A stretch of 54,449 nt of DNA, taken from assembly GCA_037139695.1 (NCBI GenBank), contig JBAXFX010000001.1, positions 1 through 54,449 of the forward strand, in the 5' to 3' direction. Positions 38,325 through 46,254 of this stretch are shown piece by piece. The stretch's first letter is position 1. Every line of letters begins with the position of its first letter. Both the position numbers and the translations under genes were made by a program. Below the pieces are notes generated by a model. That model was not told where the DNA came from. It was given only the letters and a program-made list of their open reading frames with translations, and did not search any database. The stretch comes from JAAXTX01 sp037139695. GTDB taxonomy: Bacteria > Patescibacteriota > Minisyncoccia > Moranbacterales > UBA1568.

Positions 38325-38666
38325 TCAACGAAGCGCGACGGCGCCACGCCCTCCGACCGTCTTCAGATCCGACACGCTATCCATCGATCGCCCCTTCGCG
38401 GAATCCTCGATGCGGGAAAGAGACATGGCCTGCGCTTCGGAAATCTTCAGTTTCCGATTTTCTTCCTTGAGTTGGGAAATATCGGACTCGACCTTCCGCA
38501 CCTCGTACCCCTGGGTCGCACCCCGATTGAGCGCGTAGACATAGGCGATACTCGAAAGGAAAAAGACGAACAAGGCGACGAGCGCCGCCGGGTGCACCGC
38601 ACCGGAAAAAACGGACGCCTTACGGCACGTATACTGCTGTTCCGACACGCGATAGTCCTTTTTCAT
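38325..38666 (-). CDS. ftsL: FtsL-like cell-division protein
   Basis: About 113 residues with the size and topology of FtsL: a basic cytoplasmic tail, one membrane helix (AALVALFVFFLSSIAYVYAL) and an external coiled coil (ESDISQLKEENRKLKISEAQ). Position between rsmH and ftsI is exactly that of ftsL in dcw clusters, which is the main evidence since FtsL sequences diverge. The start at 38666 has an AGGGG ribosome site nine bases away; ATGs at 38720 or 38792 would add an arginine-rich stretch derived partly from repeat-like DNA. Confidence 0.85.
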   Translation of the reverse strand: MKKDYRVSEQQYTCRKASVFSGAVHPAALVALFVFFLSSIAYVYALNRGATQGYEVRKVESDISQLKEENRKLKISEAQAMSLSRIEDSAKGRSMDSVSDLKTVGGRGAVALR

Positions 38667-38832
38667 ATAATTTTTCCCCTGTTTATGTTTGTTTTTTTGA
38701 CCAACTCTTCTCCTAGCCATCCTTCGTTCCCGACCCTGTTCCCGTTCCCGGCTTTCACCCCGTACAGCCTCGAAGACTCGGCCACGGGACATGCTTTCGA
38801 CTTTTTACTTTTGACTTTACGACTCTTGACTA

Positions 38833-39792
38833 TTAGATTTTCTCCACCACCCGAAGCTTTGCGCTCCGTGCCCGTGGATTCTTAGCAATCTCCGTTTCTC
38901 CCGGGATAATGAATTTCGGCGAGAGCGTCCGTACGAGAGGTACCCGTCCGCAGACACATTTCGGAAACTCCGCCGGACATACGCATCCCTTTGCCATCTC
39001 CGCGAACAGTCGTTTCACAAGCGCATCCTCGCCGGAATGAAACGTGATGACCGCCATCCTTCCACTCTTCCGGAGCAGCGTCGCCCCTTCGCGAATGAAC
39101 GTCTCGATCACTGACAGCTCCCCGTTCACCGCTATCCGTATCGCCTGAAAGACCTTTGTCGCCGGATGGATATTCATCTTCCGCCGTTCGACGTCCGAGT
39201 AGCACCCGGCGACCGTTTCCGCAAGCTCCGCGGTCCGAGTGAACGGTTTCTCGTCGCGCCGTTCGACGATCGCCCGTGCGATCTTCCACGCTTTCGGTTC
39301 GTCACCGTACTCGCGGAACAGCTTCGCAAGGGCCTCATCGTCCCAGCCGTTGACGATATCGGTCGCGGTCGTCTCCGTCCGCATGTCGAGCCGCATATCA
39401 AGCGGTCCGTCCGACCGGAAGGAGAACCCGCGTTCCGGATCATCCATCTGGTCCGAAGAGAACCCGAAGTCCGCCAGTATCGCATCCACACCCTCTATTC
39501 CAAGCAACCGGAGCGCTTCCGTCATCCGCGAGAAATTCTCCCCGACCACGACAAGCGACTCCTTCCCCATCGCTTCGCGTAGCAAGGCATCCGATTCCGC
39601 GAACTGTCGGAAACGCCCGATCGCCCTCTCATCGGCGTCGAACGCGACTACCCTCCCACCGGGGAGCACCTGTGAGAGCATTGCCCTCGTATGCCCGCCG
39701 CCCCCGAGCGTCGCATCCACCGCCACGTCACCCTTTTGAAGGTTCAGTATTTCCACAGCCTCTTTCAGGAGTACCGGGATATGCCTCGTCAT
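38833..39792 (-). CDS. rsmH: 16S rRNA (cytosine-1402-N4)-methyltransferase RsmH
   Basis: SAM-dependent methylase of the small subunit P-site base. MTRHIPVLLKEAVEIL at the N-terminus, AVDATLGGGGHTRAML (motif I) and LADFGFSSDQMDDPERGFSFRSDGPLDMRLD are diagnostic, and the C-terminal FHSGEDALVKRLF follows. The frame stays open 12 codons upstream to a TTG, but that part is encoded by heptamer-repeat DNA and is not conserved, so the ATG at 39792 is chosen. Confidence 0.96.
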   Translation of the reverse strand: MTRHIPVLLKEAVEILNLQKGDVAVDATLGGGGHTRAMLSQVLPGGRVVAFDADERAIGRFRQFAESDALLREAMGKESLVVVGENFSRMTEALRLLGIEGVDAILADFGFSSDQMDDPERGFSFRSDGPLDMRLDMRTETTATDIVNGWDDEALAKLFREYGDEPKAWKIARAIVERRDEKPFTRTAELAETVAGCYSDVERRKMNIHPATKVFQAIRIAVNGELSVIETFIREGATLLRKSGRMAVITFHSGEDALVKRLFAEMAKGCVCPAEFPKCVCGRVPLVRTLSPKFIIPGETEIAKNPRARSAKLRVVEKI

Positions 39793-39793
39793 A

Positions 39794-39830
39794 ACTTCAA
39801 CCCACAACCGACAACTCACCACCCACAACC
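39794..39830. repeat. Degenerate heptamer repeat tract upstream of rsmH
   Basis: A run of CAACCCACAACCGACAACTC-type units, with steps of about seven bases, immediately before the rsmH start. It is similar in style to the units inside lepA. Confidence 0.5.
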
Positions 39831-39854
39831 GAAACGGACCGATTCGTTCCGCAT

Positions 39855-39879
39855 GTTGTCAGTCGTCAGTCGTAAGTTG
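39855..39879. repeat. Second heptamer tract between mraZ and rsmH
   Basis: Contains TCAGTCG-TCAGTCG-TAAGTTG, a clear seven-base period, in the gap between the two genes. Confidence 0.5.
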
Positions 39880-39886
39880 AATGTTA

Positions 39887-40321
39887 TTAGTAGATTCCCA
39901 ACTTCCCCAATTCTTCCGCAACTTCACTCGCATTTTTCTCCGCCTCCGACTTGTACGACTTCCACGAATCTTCGTCCCAAAGCTCCAGCCGATTGAAAAG
40001 TCCGACGACAATCACGTTCTTCCCGAGTCCGGCATACTCCTTGAGATAATCCGGGATAAGCACGCGACCTTGACCATCGAGCTCCACATCCGTCGCGCCC
40101 GCGAGCTGCAACCGGACAAAACTCCGCTTCCCGGCTTCACCGACCGGCATCGCACCAAGCTTTCCCGCAAGCTCTTCCCACACTTTCATCGGATACACGA
40201 AGAGCGAACGGTCCAGACCGCGGGTGACGACTACCCGGTTGCCGAGCTCCCCACGGAACTTCGACGGCAGCGCCAGGCGCCGCTTCGGGTCAATGCTGTG
40301 CGAGTATTCTCCGATGAACAT
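39887..40321 (-). CDS. mraZ: Transcriptional regulator MraZ
   Basis: About 144 residues with the two SpoVT/AbrB-like halves: MFIGEYSHSIDPKRRLALPSKFRGEL then VELDGQGRVLIPDYLKEYAGLGKNVIVVG. MraZ forms a ring that binds repeats in its own promoter and controls the division and cell-wall genes downstream (rsmH, ftsL, ftsI, murF here). The start is the ATG at 40321; the frame runs upstream only through a GTG. Promoter and repeat-like operator sites lie directly upstream. Confidence 0.96.
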   Translation of the reverse strand: MFIGEYSHSIDPKRRLALPSKFRGELGNRVVVTRGLDRSLFVYPMKVWEELAGKLGAMPVGEAGKRSFVRLQLAGATDVELDGQGRVLIPDYLKEYAGLGKNVIVVGLFNRLELWDEDSWKSYKSEAEKNASEVAEELGKLGIY

Positions 40322-40328
40322 AAATTCA

Positions 40329-40407
40329 CCACTCTTCCCCACTTATTGGTACTTCAGTGCCATTTTACTCCACTCCTCCATACCATGTCAACACTCCGGT
40401 GCACTTT
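40329..40407 (-). promoter_or_regulatory. mraZ promoter and possible MraZ operator repeats
   Basis: On the minus strand, -35 TTGACA (40386-40391), 18 bases, -10 TAAAAT (40362-40367). Around it, AAGTG/GAGTG-type units recur at about ten-base steps (for example AAAGTGCACCGGAGTG at 40392-40407 and AAGTGGGGAAGAGTGG near 40329-40344), as in known MraZ boxes. The promoter call is firm, the operator call weaker. Confidence 0.65.
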
Positions 40408-40431
40408 CATAAAAATACCTTGTATAAAACA

Positions 40432-40453
40432 AAAAACGGCTTATAAAAGCCGC
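40432..40453 (-). terminator. Terminator-like hairpin upstream of mraZ
   Basis: On the minus strand, CGGCTT and AAGCCG arms around a four-base loop, followed by TTTTTTG. No protein gene ends here. It could end a short RNA starting after the terminator at 40701-40725. Confidence 0.6.
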
Positions 40454-40690
40454 CCTCACGAACCGGGATATCCATCGTTCCTCAAATATCGGATTTCCTA
40501 TCCTGTTCACTCCCAAGCAATCGGGAATCCAAACATGATGAGATGTTCGCTGGCACCCGATGTCGGCTCAGTCGACTACTCCTGAAAGTTCAAGAAAGAA
40601 TCGGGAACCTTATGGGATATCGCAACCTGTTCATGATCTATGCCTTACGCCTCACAAGAATCGATGTGCTTTTCAAAAATTGACCATACC
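40454..40690 (-). ncRNA. Possible structured small RNA between two terminators
   Basis: No open frame of useful size is present on either strand. Read on the minus strand, 40612-40621 can pair with 40467-40475 (GATATCC-C-AT with ATGGATATC) and 40604-40608 with 40477-40481, closing a large loop with internal hairpins. It is bounded downstream by a terminator. No clear promoter was seen and no known RNA family (6S, SRP, RNase P, tmRNA) is recognised. This is the content of the 404-base gap between mraZ and the DUF1152 gene. Confidence 0.3.
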
Positions 40691-40700
40691 AGAAAAATAG

Positions 40701-40725
40701 CCTCCCGGAATCCATGGGAGGCTAT
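40701..40725 (-). terminator. Terminator after the DUF1152 gene
   Basis: Perfect ATAGCCTCCC/GGGAGGCTAT arms (the outer part reaching 40698) with a nine-base loop. On the minus strand it is followed by TTTTTCT, 22 bases past the stop. Confidence 0.85.
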
Positions 40726-40746
40726 GACTTTTCTTACGGAAAACGG

Positions 40747-42018
40747 TCAGTCATGATATCGGCTTACTTGATCCGCAATCGTTTCAGTGAATCCCGCGCC
40801 GCCGCGACGGATTGTCAGAATGCCGAAAGCTCCGGCTGGAGCGATCGGATATTGGGAAAGCGACATGCGATGGGACAATAATGCGATATCATCATTCAGG
40901 ACCAATGCATAATCCGCTTCGGTCTTCCGTATACCGTGAGACAGGATTTCCATCCGTGTCTCGAAAGGGATTCTCCTCGACGGGACCAACAGATGCAGGC
41001 AATATCCCTCACGGTGCGGACTCATCCAATCCTGATCACTCCACACATATCCGAGATCAAGCTCCGTCGCCCATTCGGTCGTGACGCGTTTCATCCGTAC
41101 GTACTGCTCGAGCGGATTCGAAAACGCGAATGCGGTTTCTCTTCTCGATTCGGCGAGCATCTTCAGATTGACGACATACGCTATGCTGGCATATTCCCCG
41201 GGAATGACGGAATCGTAATAGACGTTCCAGGACCGTCCGCCGATTTGGGAATGATGGCGATGCCGTATAGGAATATCCTGGTCGACCTCCAGCGTCTGGA
41301 GCAGCCTGCCCATCGTGTTCCCTTTCCTGATCGCGCTCACTTTCTCATATAGCTTTCGGAGAGCGATTACGGCCGGATCAGTCGCGCTGAGACGGAATTC
41401 CGAAATCAGCGAACCGTCCGTCCTCAAACCTGCCAGAATCTCGCTCATCCCCGTCGGTCGCAATTCACCATCCGTTCCCAATCCGATCCCGACAAGCACG
41501 CTGTCGACTGGCAAACGTGAGATGGCATACAGAAGGGCGAAATCGGCCAGAGGAGTCAGTACCGTCGGGTCTTTCCTGCCACGCGCGAAGACATCACCAC
41601 CGACATCGACCGCGACGATCAGGTCATACCCTTCGGTTTCGATCAGCCGTTCCAAATCCAGGATCAATTTCTCTGTTCCAAACCGGATGGAAAGATCGAA
41701 ATATTTTCCGACACCGATACCGACCTCCTTATAAAACTTCGGTGCGGATGCGTCGACAAATCGGATCGGAACGGGCGTAGGCGCATGGATGAACCGCTTC
41801 ATGTCGCCTCGTATCGTATTGATCGCTCTTTCGATCCTCCCTTGGTACGTATGGACCGCCATCGGGCTCAATACGCCGGCGACATCGGTCTCGATTCCGC
41901 TAGAGAGAAGATGCACCGCAACCGAACCGACACTGAACATATCATTCCCGCTACCGATACCTATCGCCAACGCCTTTCGGTACCTCTTTCCGCTTTCCCT
42001 GAACCATTTTTTCAGCAT
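40747..42018 (-). CDS. DUF1152 domain protein
   Basis: About 423 residues. The N-terminal ALAIGIGSGNDMFSVGSVAVHLL is a Rossmann-type glycine loop, and YDLIVAVDVGGDVFARGRKDPTVLTPLADFALLYAI is the typical DUF1152 core, with VGIGLGTDGEL after it. Members are found in archaea and bacteria without a defined reaction. The start at 42018 is supported by a GGAGG ribosome site and a promoter about 60 bases upstream; a longer frame begins only at a TTG. It is a single-gene transcription unit. Confidence 0.85.
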   Translation of the reverse strand: MLKKWFRESGKRYRKALAIGIGSGNDMFSVGSVAVHLLSSGIETDVAGVLSPMAVHTYQGRIERAINTIRGDMKRFIHAPTPVPIRFVDASAPKFYKEVGIGVGKYFDLSIRFGTEKLILDLERLIETEGYDLIVAVDVGGDVFARGRKDPTVLTPLADFALLYAISRLPVDSVLVGIGLGTDGELRPTGMSEILAGLRTDGSLISEFRLSATDPAVIALRKLYEKVSAIRKGNTMGRLLQTLEVDQDIPIRHRHHSQIGGRSWNVYYDSVIPGEYASIAYVVNLKMLAESRRETAFAFSNPLEQYVRMKRVTTEWATELDLGYVWSDQDWMSPHREGYCLHLLVPSRRIPFETRMEILSHGIRKTEADYALVLNDDIALLSHRMSLSQYPIAPAGAFGILTIRRGGAGFTETIADQVSRYHD

Positions 42019-42064
42019 GACACCTCCGCTTGTATTCGTATCGGTTGTTAAAGACCGTGTCTGA

Positions 42065-42093
42065 TTGATATCATATCGACTATTTAATGTCAA
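42065..42093 (-). promoter_or_regulatory. Promoter for the DUF1152 gene
   Basis: On the minus strand, TTGACA (42088-42093), 17 bases, TATCAA (42065-42070), about 50 bases before the ATG at 42018. Confidence 0.65.
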
Positions 42094-42232
42094 ACATACA
42101 CTTTTAATCGAAAAAGGACGGACAATGGAAGCCAACCGTTCGAAAGCAGGTTCATCAACCAGATATCGGATCGGATATGACGTCCCCCATCGTATACATG
42201 CGAGGAGTTCCTCTTCGACGATTCAGAAAAAT

Positions 42233-42994
42233 CTACCTTCTTTCGGCAAATATGATCTCGATCGCGGCCAGATGCTCCGGCGTGTTTACATTGAGACCTT
42301 CCAGCGGATCGGGAAGAGGGATAGCACAGATATTTTTCCCCTCCTCCATGGCCATACCGATCAAGTCGGTGATATAGAATTCCTTGGAGGCGTTGTCACT
42401 TCCCAGACGCTCGACGTGTCTCCAAAGCCACGAGGACTCGAAACAATACACGCTCGTGTTCACCTCACGGATGGCGCGTTCAGTCTCGGTCGCGTCCTTA
42501 TATTCGACGATCCGCTCCACGGACCCGTCCGGTTTTCGGATGATGCGACCATAATGAAGCAGGTGCTCGTGGATGCCGGAAAAATCCGGCACGACGACGG
42601 TTCCCAAAGTGATCGTCTCTCCGCGTTTCTCGTGATGGGCAAGTATGGTCCGAATCGTTTCCGAGGAAATGAGTGGCTGATCCCCGGCGATCACGACCAC
42701 ATGCGATATATCCGTCCGGTCGCGAAACAACGGCGCCGCACATGCGACGGCATGCCCTGTTCCGAGCTGTTCCTTCTGTTCGACACAGGTCACCCGCGAA
42801 TCGAAATGCTCCGCGATCTTCTCCCCGTGAAATCCGATGATGATAACCGGCTTCGTTTCCGGCAGGGCCTGTTCGGCGGCTTCGACGATATGCTCGACGA
42901 TCGGTTTCCCGGCAATCGGAATCATCGTTTTCGGAATGTCCGTCATGTTCATCCTCGTCCCCTTTCCGCCTGCCATGATAATAACCTGGTTCAT
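42233..42994 (-). CDS. GlmU-like sugar nucleotidyltransferase (uridylyltransferase domain only)
   Basis: A 253-residue nucleotidyltransferase: VIIMAGGKGTRMNMTDIPKTMIPIAGKPIVEHI, EQLGTGHAVACAAPLF, VVIAGDQPLISSETI, and VNTSVYCFESSWLW, which closely follow the N-terminal domain of GlmU (UDP-GlcNAc synthesis). The left-handed beta-helix acetyltransferase half of GlmU is absent. It may make UDP-HexNAc or a related nucleotide sugar. Single-domain versions are common in CPR and archaea. Confidence 0.87.
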   Translation of the reverse strand: MNQVIIMAGGKGTRMNMTDIPKTMIPIAGKPIVEHIVEAAEQALPETKPVIIIGFHGEKIAEHFDSRVTCVEQKEQLGTGHAVACAAPLFRDRTDISHVVVIAGDQPLISSETIRTILAHHEKRGETITLGTVVVPDFSGIHEHLLHYGRIIRKPDGSVERIVEYKDATETERAIREVNTSVYCFESSWLWRHVERLGSDNASKEFYITDLIGMAMEEGKNICAIPLPDPLEGLNVNTPEHLAAIEIIFAERR

Positions 42995-43050
42995 AGACTC
43001 TCTGAATAGCCTTCCTGATTATAGTCTTTCACCGATTCAAAAACTCCCAT

Positions 43051-43077
43051 AAAAAAGCCGGTACCCTATTCCCGGCA
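43051..43077 (-). terminator. Terminator after the L,D-transpeptidase gene
   Basis: GCCGG/CCGGC arms (43057-43061, 43072-43076). On the minus strand they are followed by TTTTTTA, about 70 bases past the stop of the L,D-transpeptidase gene. Confidence 0.7.
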
Positions 43078-43145
43078 TCCTTCGGCGACTATAGCATATC
43101 TTTCCATCCGTTTCCAGGGCCTGAAAAAAGCTCTCTGACAGAAAA

Positions 43146-44297
43146 TTAATGTACCACGACCGGCGTACCGATATCCGCCCACTCATAGACGTGCCCGGCC
43201 GGACCGACTCCGAGCCGAACACAACCATGTGAGACCGGAACACCGAGATGGTTCGCTCCTTCCTTGTACCCACCGGGCCACTCCGGGAGCTCGTGAATGC
43301 CGAACTTCCCATCCGGAACGAGCGCCATCCAGTACGGCATATAGAGTCCGTACGCCGCCGACCAGGCGCGCGGGGTCTTGTTGCGTATGGCATATTCCCC
43401 CTTTGGCGTTTCCATGCCCGGCTTGCCCGAAGAGACGGGATAGGCATCGAGCGCGACGCCGTTCTCAAAGATCGTCATAATCTGAATCGCCAGGTCGATA
43501 TCGATATACTTCCCCTCCGGCCTGAGCGCATGAGCATATTTCTTCGCCTGTGCGGCACGCAAGGCGATGTCCTTTTCCCACGTGACCGGCCGTTCGGCGA
43601 TCGTCGTGAACGAGGCCTTGCCAAGTTCGTGGTATGCGCTATCCGGTTCGTCGCGCCATTTGACGAAAACCGATAGGGTATAGGAAGTCTCTGACTGGAT
43701 CTTTCCTTTCGGAAGGATGCGAAATTCGGTCTTCTCCGGATTATTCTCGTACGCGACCTCGATCCCGGGCGACACGCGAAAATCGACGTAGAAATCCTTC
43801 ACGGACCGGTCGAACGCGACAACAATCGGATCCTCGATATCGAGCGCGATATCTTTCGTGCCACTGGCGGGCGATGTAGACACGATGGCAGGATATCCGG
43901 AAACCTGAAAGGAGAACGCGGATGCCGGAACGGTCTTCATCGCTCCGATCTTCACTTCCCCGATCAAAACACGATACTGCCCACCCGGAGTCCATCGTCC
44001 GACGGGTATGACCGAAACGCTGGTCTGATTACTATTCCACACGGTCCGAAACGGCACATCCGGCGAGACCGATATTTTCCCGTCGAGGCTACCGGGATCG
44101 ACCGGCTCCGAGAAACCGATCATGAACGCGTCGGACGGGTTCATTGGTCCGTTATCGATCGAGGACGCATGAACCGTGCCGAACAACCGCCTCGTGTCGA
44201 TCAGCTGTCTCGTTCCGAAGACGAGAAAATACGCCGGGATAAGCCCGGCCAGCACTGCCACAAAAAAGGAGAGGGTCTTGAAAGTCGTGTGCGACAT
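43146..44297 (-). CDS. L,D-transpeptidase with Ig-like domains
   Basis: A 383-residue exported or membrane-anchored enzyme: one N-terminal hydrophobic helix (LSFFVAVLAGLIPAYFLVF), two Ig-like domains (the second starting SPASGTKDIALDIEDPIVVAFD), and a C-terminal YkuD domain. The catalytic motif SHGCVRL with its cysteine is near residue 360, with the conserved upstream HLGVP histidine segment. It cross-links peptidoglycan by 3-3 bonds or attaches proteins. The Ig-like pair could bind or space the enzyme in the wall. Confidence 0.93.
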   Translation of the reverse strand: MSHTTFKTLSFFVAVLAGLIPAYFLVFGTRQLIDTRRLFGTVHASSIDNGPMNPSDAFMIGFSEPVDPGSLDGKISVSPDVPFRTVWNSNQTSVSVIPVGRWTPGGQYRVLIGEVKIGAMKTVPASAFSFQVSGYPAIVSTSPASGTKDIALDIEDPIVVAFDRSVKDFYVDFRVSPGIEVAYENNPEKTEFRILPKGKIQSETSYTLSVFVKWRDEPDSAYHELGKASFTTIAERPVTWEKDIALRAAQAKKYAHALRPEGKYIDIDLAIQIMTIFENGVALDAYPVSSGKPGMETPKGEYAIRNKTPRAWSAAYGLYMPYWMALVPDGKFGIHELPEWPGGYKEGANHLGVPVSHGCVRLGVGPAGHVYEWADIGTPVVVH

Positions 44298-44424
44298 GAC
44301 GGGGTCGTATCAGAAAATGACAGCCGGCTCGAACTGGCCGGTCATGGGCAAGGTTATCATACAGGCATGAATGACCCAGATTTCCGCATCTTTCAGGCCC
44401 GCTTCCAACATCGGCTGTTCCATA

Positions 44425-44727
44425 TCAGGACTCCTCCAAAATAATCCGCCCTCCGAACCCACCACACTCCTCGCGTTTTTTCGACTGTATAGCCTCGACC
44501 TCTTCCCGGGAAAATCCCTCATACGAGACGATCGCGTCGATGACCTCGAGTACGTCGGCCACCTCGCCGATATTTCGGTCCCGAATCAGCTCCTCCGTTT
44601 CTTCCCGGAGTTTTTCATAGAGCTTCGTCACATATTCCCCGTCGTTGCCGATATGAAACGCACACGCCTCCCCCTTCGCACCGATGATTTCCGGAATCCG
44701 GTCACGGACCAGCTTGTCGCATATCAT
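44425..44727 (-). CDS. MazG-like/phosphoribosyl-ATP pyrophosphohydrolase-like protein
   Basis: About 100 residues. DKLVRDRIPEII at the N-terminus, then YVTKLYEKLREETEELIRDRNIGEVADVLEVIDAIV, which carries the EExxE...ExxD metal-binding pattern of the all-alpha NTP pyrophosphohydrolases. The start at 44727 is the first ATG; the longer frame begins with TTG. Probably a house-cleaning nucleotide hydrolase. Confidence 0.85.
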   Translation of the reverse strand: MICDKLVRDRIPEIIGAKGEACAFHIGNDGEYVTKLYEKLREETEELIRDRNIGEVADVLEVIDAIVSYEGFSREEVEAIQSKKREECGGFGGRIILEES

Positions 44728-44786
44728 AACGATGATTTCAGATGATACGATCAGTATATCACGACCCAACAGACAAAGAATACCAA

Positions 44787-45896
44787 CTACAGGATCAGCA
44801 TCGAGTCGCCGAAGGAATAGAAGGCGTAACCTTCACGGATCGCCTCCTCATAGAGGGAGACGAGACTACGCTTGGAACCTTTGTCCAAAAGGAACGCGTC
44901 GACGAGCAGCATAAGCGAACTCTTTGGCAAATGGAAGTTTGTGACGAGAATATCCGCAGAATGGAAATGATGCGGTGGGAAGATGAAGATATCGGTCTCG
45001 CCGGAAAACGGATGGAACCGCGTTTCGCACCCCTCAGTCTCAAAGTCTCGACAGCTCCCCTTTCCAAGGGGAGCAGGAAACGAAACGACCGACTCGAGCG
45101 TCCGGAGCGCGGTCGTGCCGACGGCGACGACGGGGCAACCTTCGGCTTTCGCACGGTTCAAGGCAACTGCAGCCCCTTTGGATACGGTAATGCGTTCGCG
45201 ATGCAGTGTTTTTTTCTTAAAATGCTCCTCACGAAGCGGTGCAAACGTACCCAGTCCCACGTCGAGTCCGATCTTCACGGTTTCGATTCCTTTCCCAGCA
45301 AACGATGTGCATACCGCATCCGTAAAATGAAGCGAGGCCGTCGGGGCCGCGACCGACGCGCCAGATCGAGCAAAGACGGTTTGATACCGCCGTCTGAGTT
45401 CCACTTCATCTCGTTTCGCATCCTTGTCTTCTAGATAGTGTGGGATCGGCGTTTCGCCATACGTATCGAGCAACGCGTCCAAAGATCGATCCGCATGCAA
45501 CCGAACATAAAACCGATTCTCGTCCTGCAAAACAACTTCAAAAAAACTCCCATCAGGAAAGGATAGTTTCATTCCCGGAATGCATTTCCGGTCGACTAAA
45601 ACGGGGATATTTCCCGTCGCATCAACCATCTCGTTCGCGAGCACGAAAACTTCGATCTTCCCGCCAGTCTCCTTGGTTAACATAAGTCTGGCCGGCACGA
45701 CCCAGGTCTCGTTCAAAACGACCGTCGCCCCAACAGGAAGATACTTCGCCAGATTCGCGAACGTATCGTGAATCACCGTATCACTCGCGGTATCATACAC
45801 AAAGAGCCGAGCCGAATCACGCGGTTCAACGCCCTGTTTCCGTATCAGCTCCGGAGGGAGGTGATAGTCGTATATTCCCAGATCCTCGTATTCCAT
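44787..45896 (-). CDS. queA: tRNA preQ1(34) S-adenosylmethionine ribosyltransferase-isomerase (QueA) with a repeat-derived insert
   Basis: Makes epoxyqueuosine in tRNA anticodons from preQ1 and the ribose of SAM. EDLGIYDYHLPPELIRKQGVEPRDSARLFVYD at the N-terminus, GLDVGLGTFAPLREE-like and VTNFHLPKSSLMLLVDAFL at the C-terminus are diagnostic. Between TLES and TDIFIF there are about 31 residues, versus about 15 in typical short homologues. The extra residues (about 272-289) are encoded by the palindromic repeat at 45030-45079. The start at 45896 is fixed by the promoter at 45931-45959. The gene appears functional and in frame. Confidence 0.95.
   Translation of the reverse strand: MEYEDLGIYDYHLPPELIRKQGVEPRDSARLFVYDTASDTVIHDTFANLAKYLPVGATVVLNETWVVPARLMLTKETGGKIEVFVLANEMVDATGNIPVLVDRKCIPGMKLSFPDGSFFEVVLQDENRFYVRLHADRSLDALLDTYGETPIPHYLEDKDAKRDEVELRRRYQTVFARSGASVAAPTASLHFTDAVCTSFAGKGIETVKIGLDVGLGTFAPLREEHFKKKTLHRERITVSKGAAVALNRAKAEGCPVVAVGTTALRTLESVVSFPAPLGKGSCRDFETEGCETRFHPFSGETDIFIFPPHHFHSADILVTNFHLPKSSLMLLVDAFLLDKGSKRSLVSLYEEAIREGYAFYSFGDSMLIL
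45030..45079. repeat. GC-rich palindromic repeat inside queA
   Basis: Fifty bases matching the intergenic repeat at 31270-31319 at 43 of 50 positions, with a CTCCCC/GGGGAG hairpin at 45055-45073. It is read in frame as part of QueA. Confidence 0.8.
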
Positions 45897-45930
45897 ATTC
45901 GATCGATACTGCCCCAGCCCGAACGTTGAC

Positions 45931-45959
45931 AGTCTATGCATTCGCCCACAAGACGTCAA
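45931..45959 (-). promoter_or_regulatory. Promoter for queA
   Basis: On the minus strand, -35 TTGACG (45954-45959), 17 bases, -10 TAGACT (45931-45936), about 35 bases before the chosen ATG at 45896. Confidence 0.65.
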
Positions 45960-46036
45960 TGCGGATGAAATCGACGAAAGATCGGCGCCGGTTGCCAATT
46001 TCCGAATATTCAGCTACCCTGATTCGTAGGCTCCAT

Positions 46037-46112
46037 GCCGATGTAGCTCAGTTGGTAGAGCAACGCACTCGTAACGCGTAGGTCGTCGGTTCAAATCCGA
46101 CCATCGGCTCCA
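46037..46112 (+). tRNA. tRNA-Thr (CGT anticodon)
   Basis: Seventy-six bases, with a perfect seven-pair acceptor stem (GCCGATG/CATCGGC), D-arm GCTC...GAGC, anticodon loop CTCGTAA giving anticodon CGT (Thr, codon ACG), T-arm GTCGG-TTCAAAT-CCGAC, discriminator T and an encoded CCA. One A-C mismatch closes the anticodon loop. It is on the plus strand between minus-strand genes. Confidence 0.95.
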
Positions 46113-46200
46113 TGTCAGAGAGCATAGACCATTGAACAGATGATAGGGGGCCGACAAACGGAGGGCGAAGAAAAATGCAAGAATGAGACCATACAGAAAG

Positions 46201-46236
46201 AAAATACCCCGCCCTTCGCGAAAGGCGGGGTATTTT
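46201..46236. terminator. Bidirectional terminator between the tRNA and a DsbA-like gene
   Basis: AATACCCCGCC/GGCGGGGTATT arms with flanking A and T runs on the two sides, so it works from either strand. It ends the DsbA-like gene (stop at 46255) and can end the tRNA transcript. Confidence 0.85.
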
Positions 46237-46254
46237 TATACCTCATCGATATAC

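Noticed and set aside
39793..39828. N-terminal extension of RsmH
   Set aside because: It starts with TTG and is encoded by a heptamer repeat; RsmH normally begins at HIPVLL.
45897..45998. N-terminal extension of QueA
   Set aside because: The extra codons start with TTG and run through the likely promoter at 45931-45959; QueA homologues begin at the chosen ATG.
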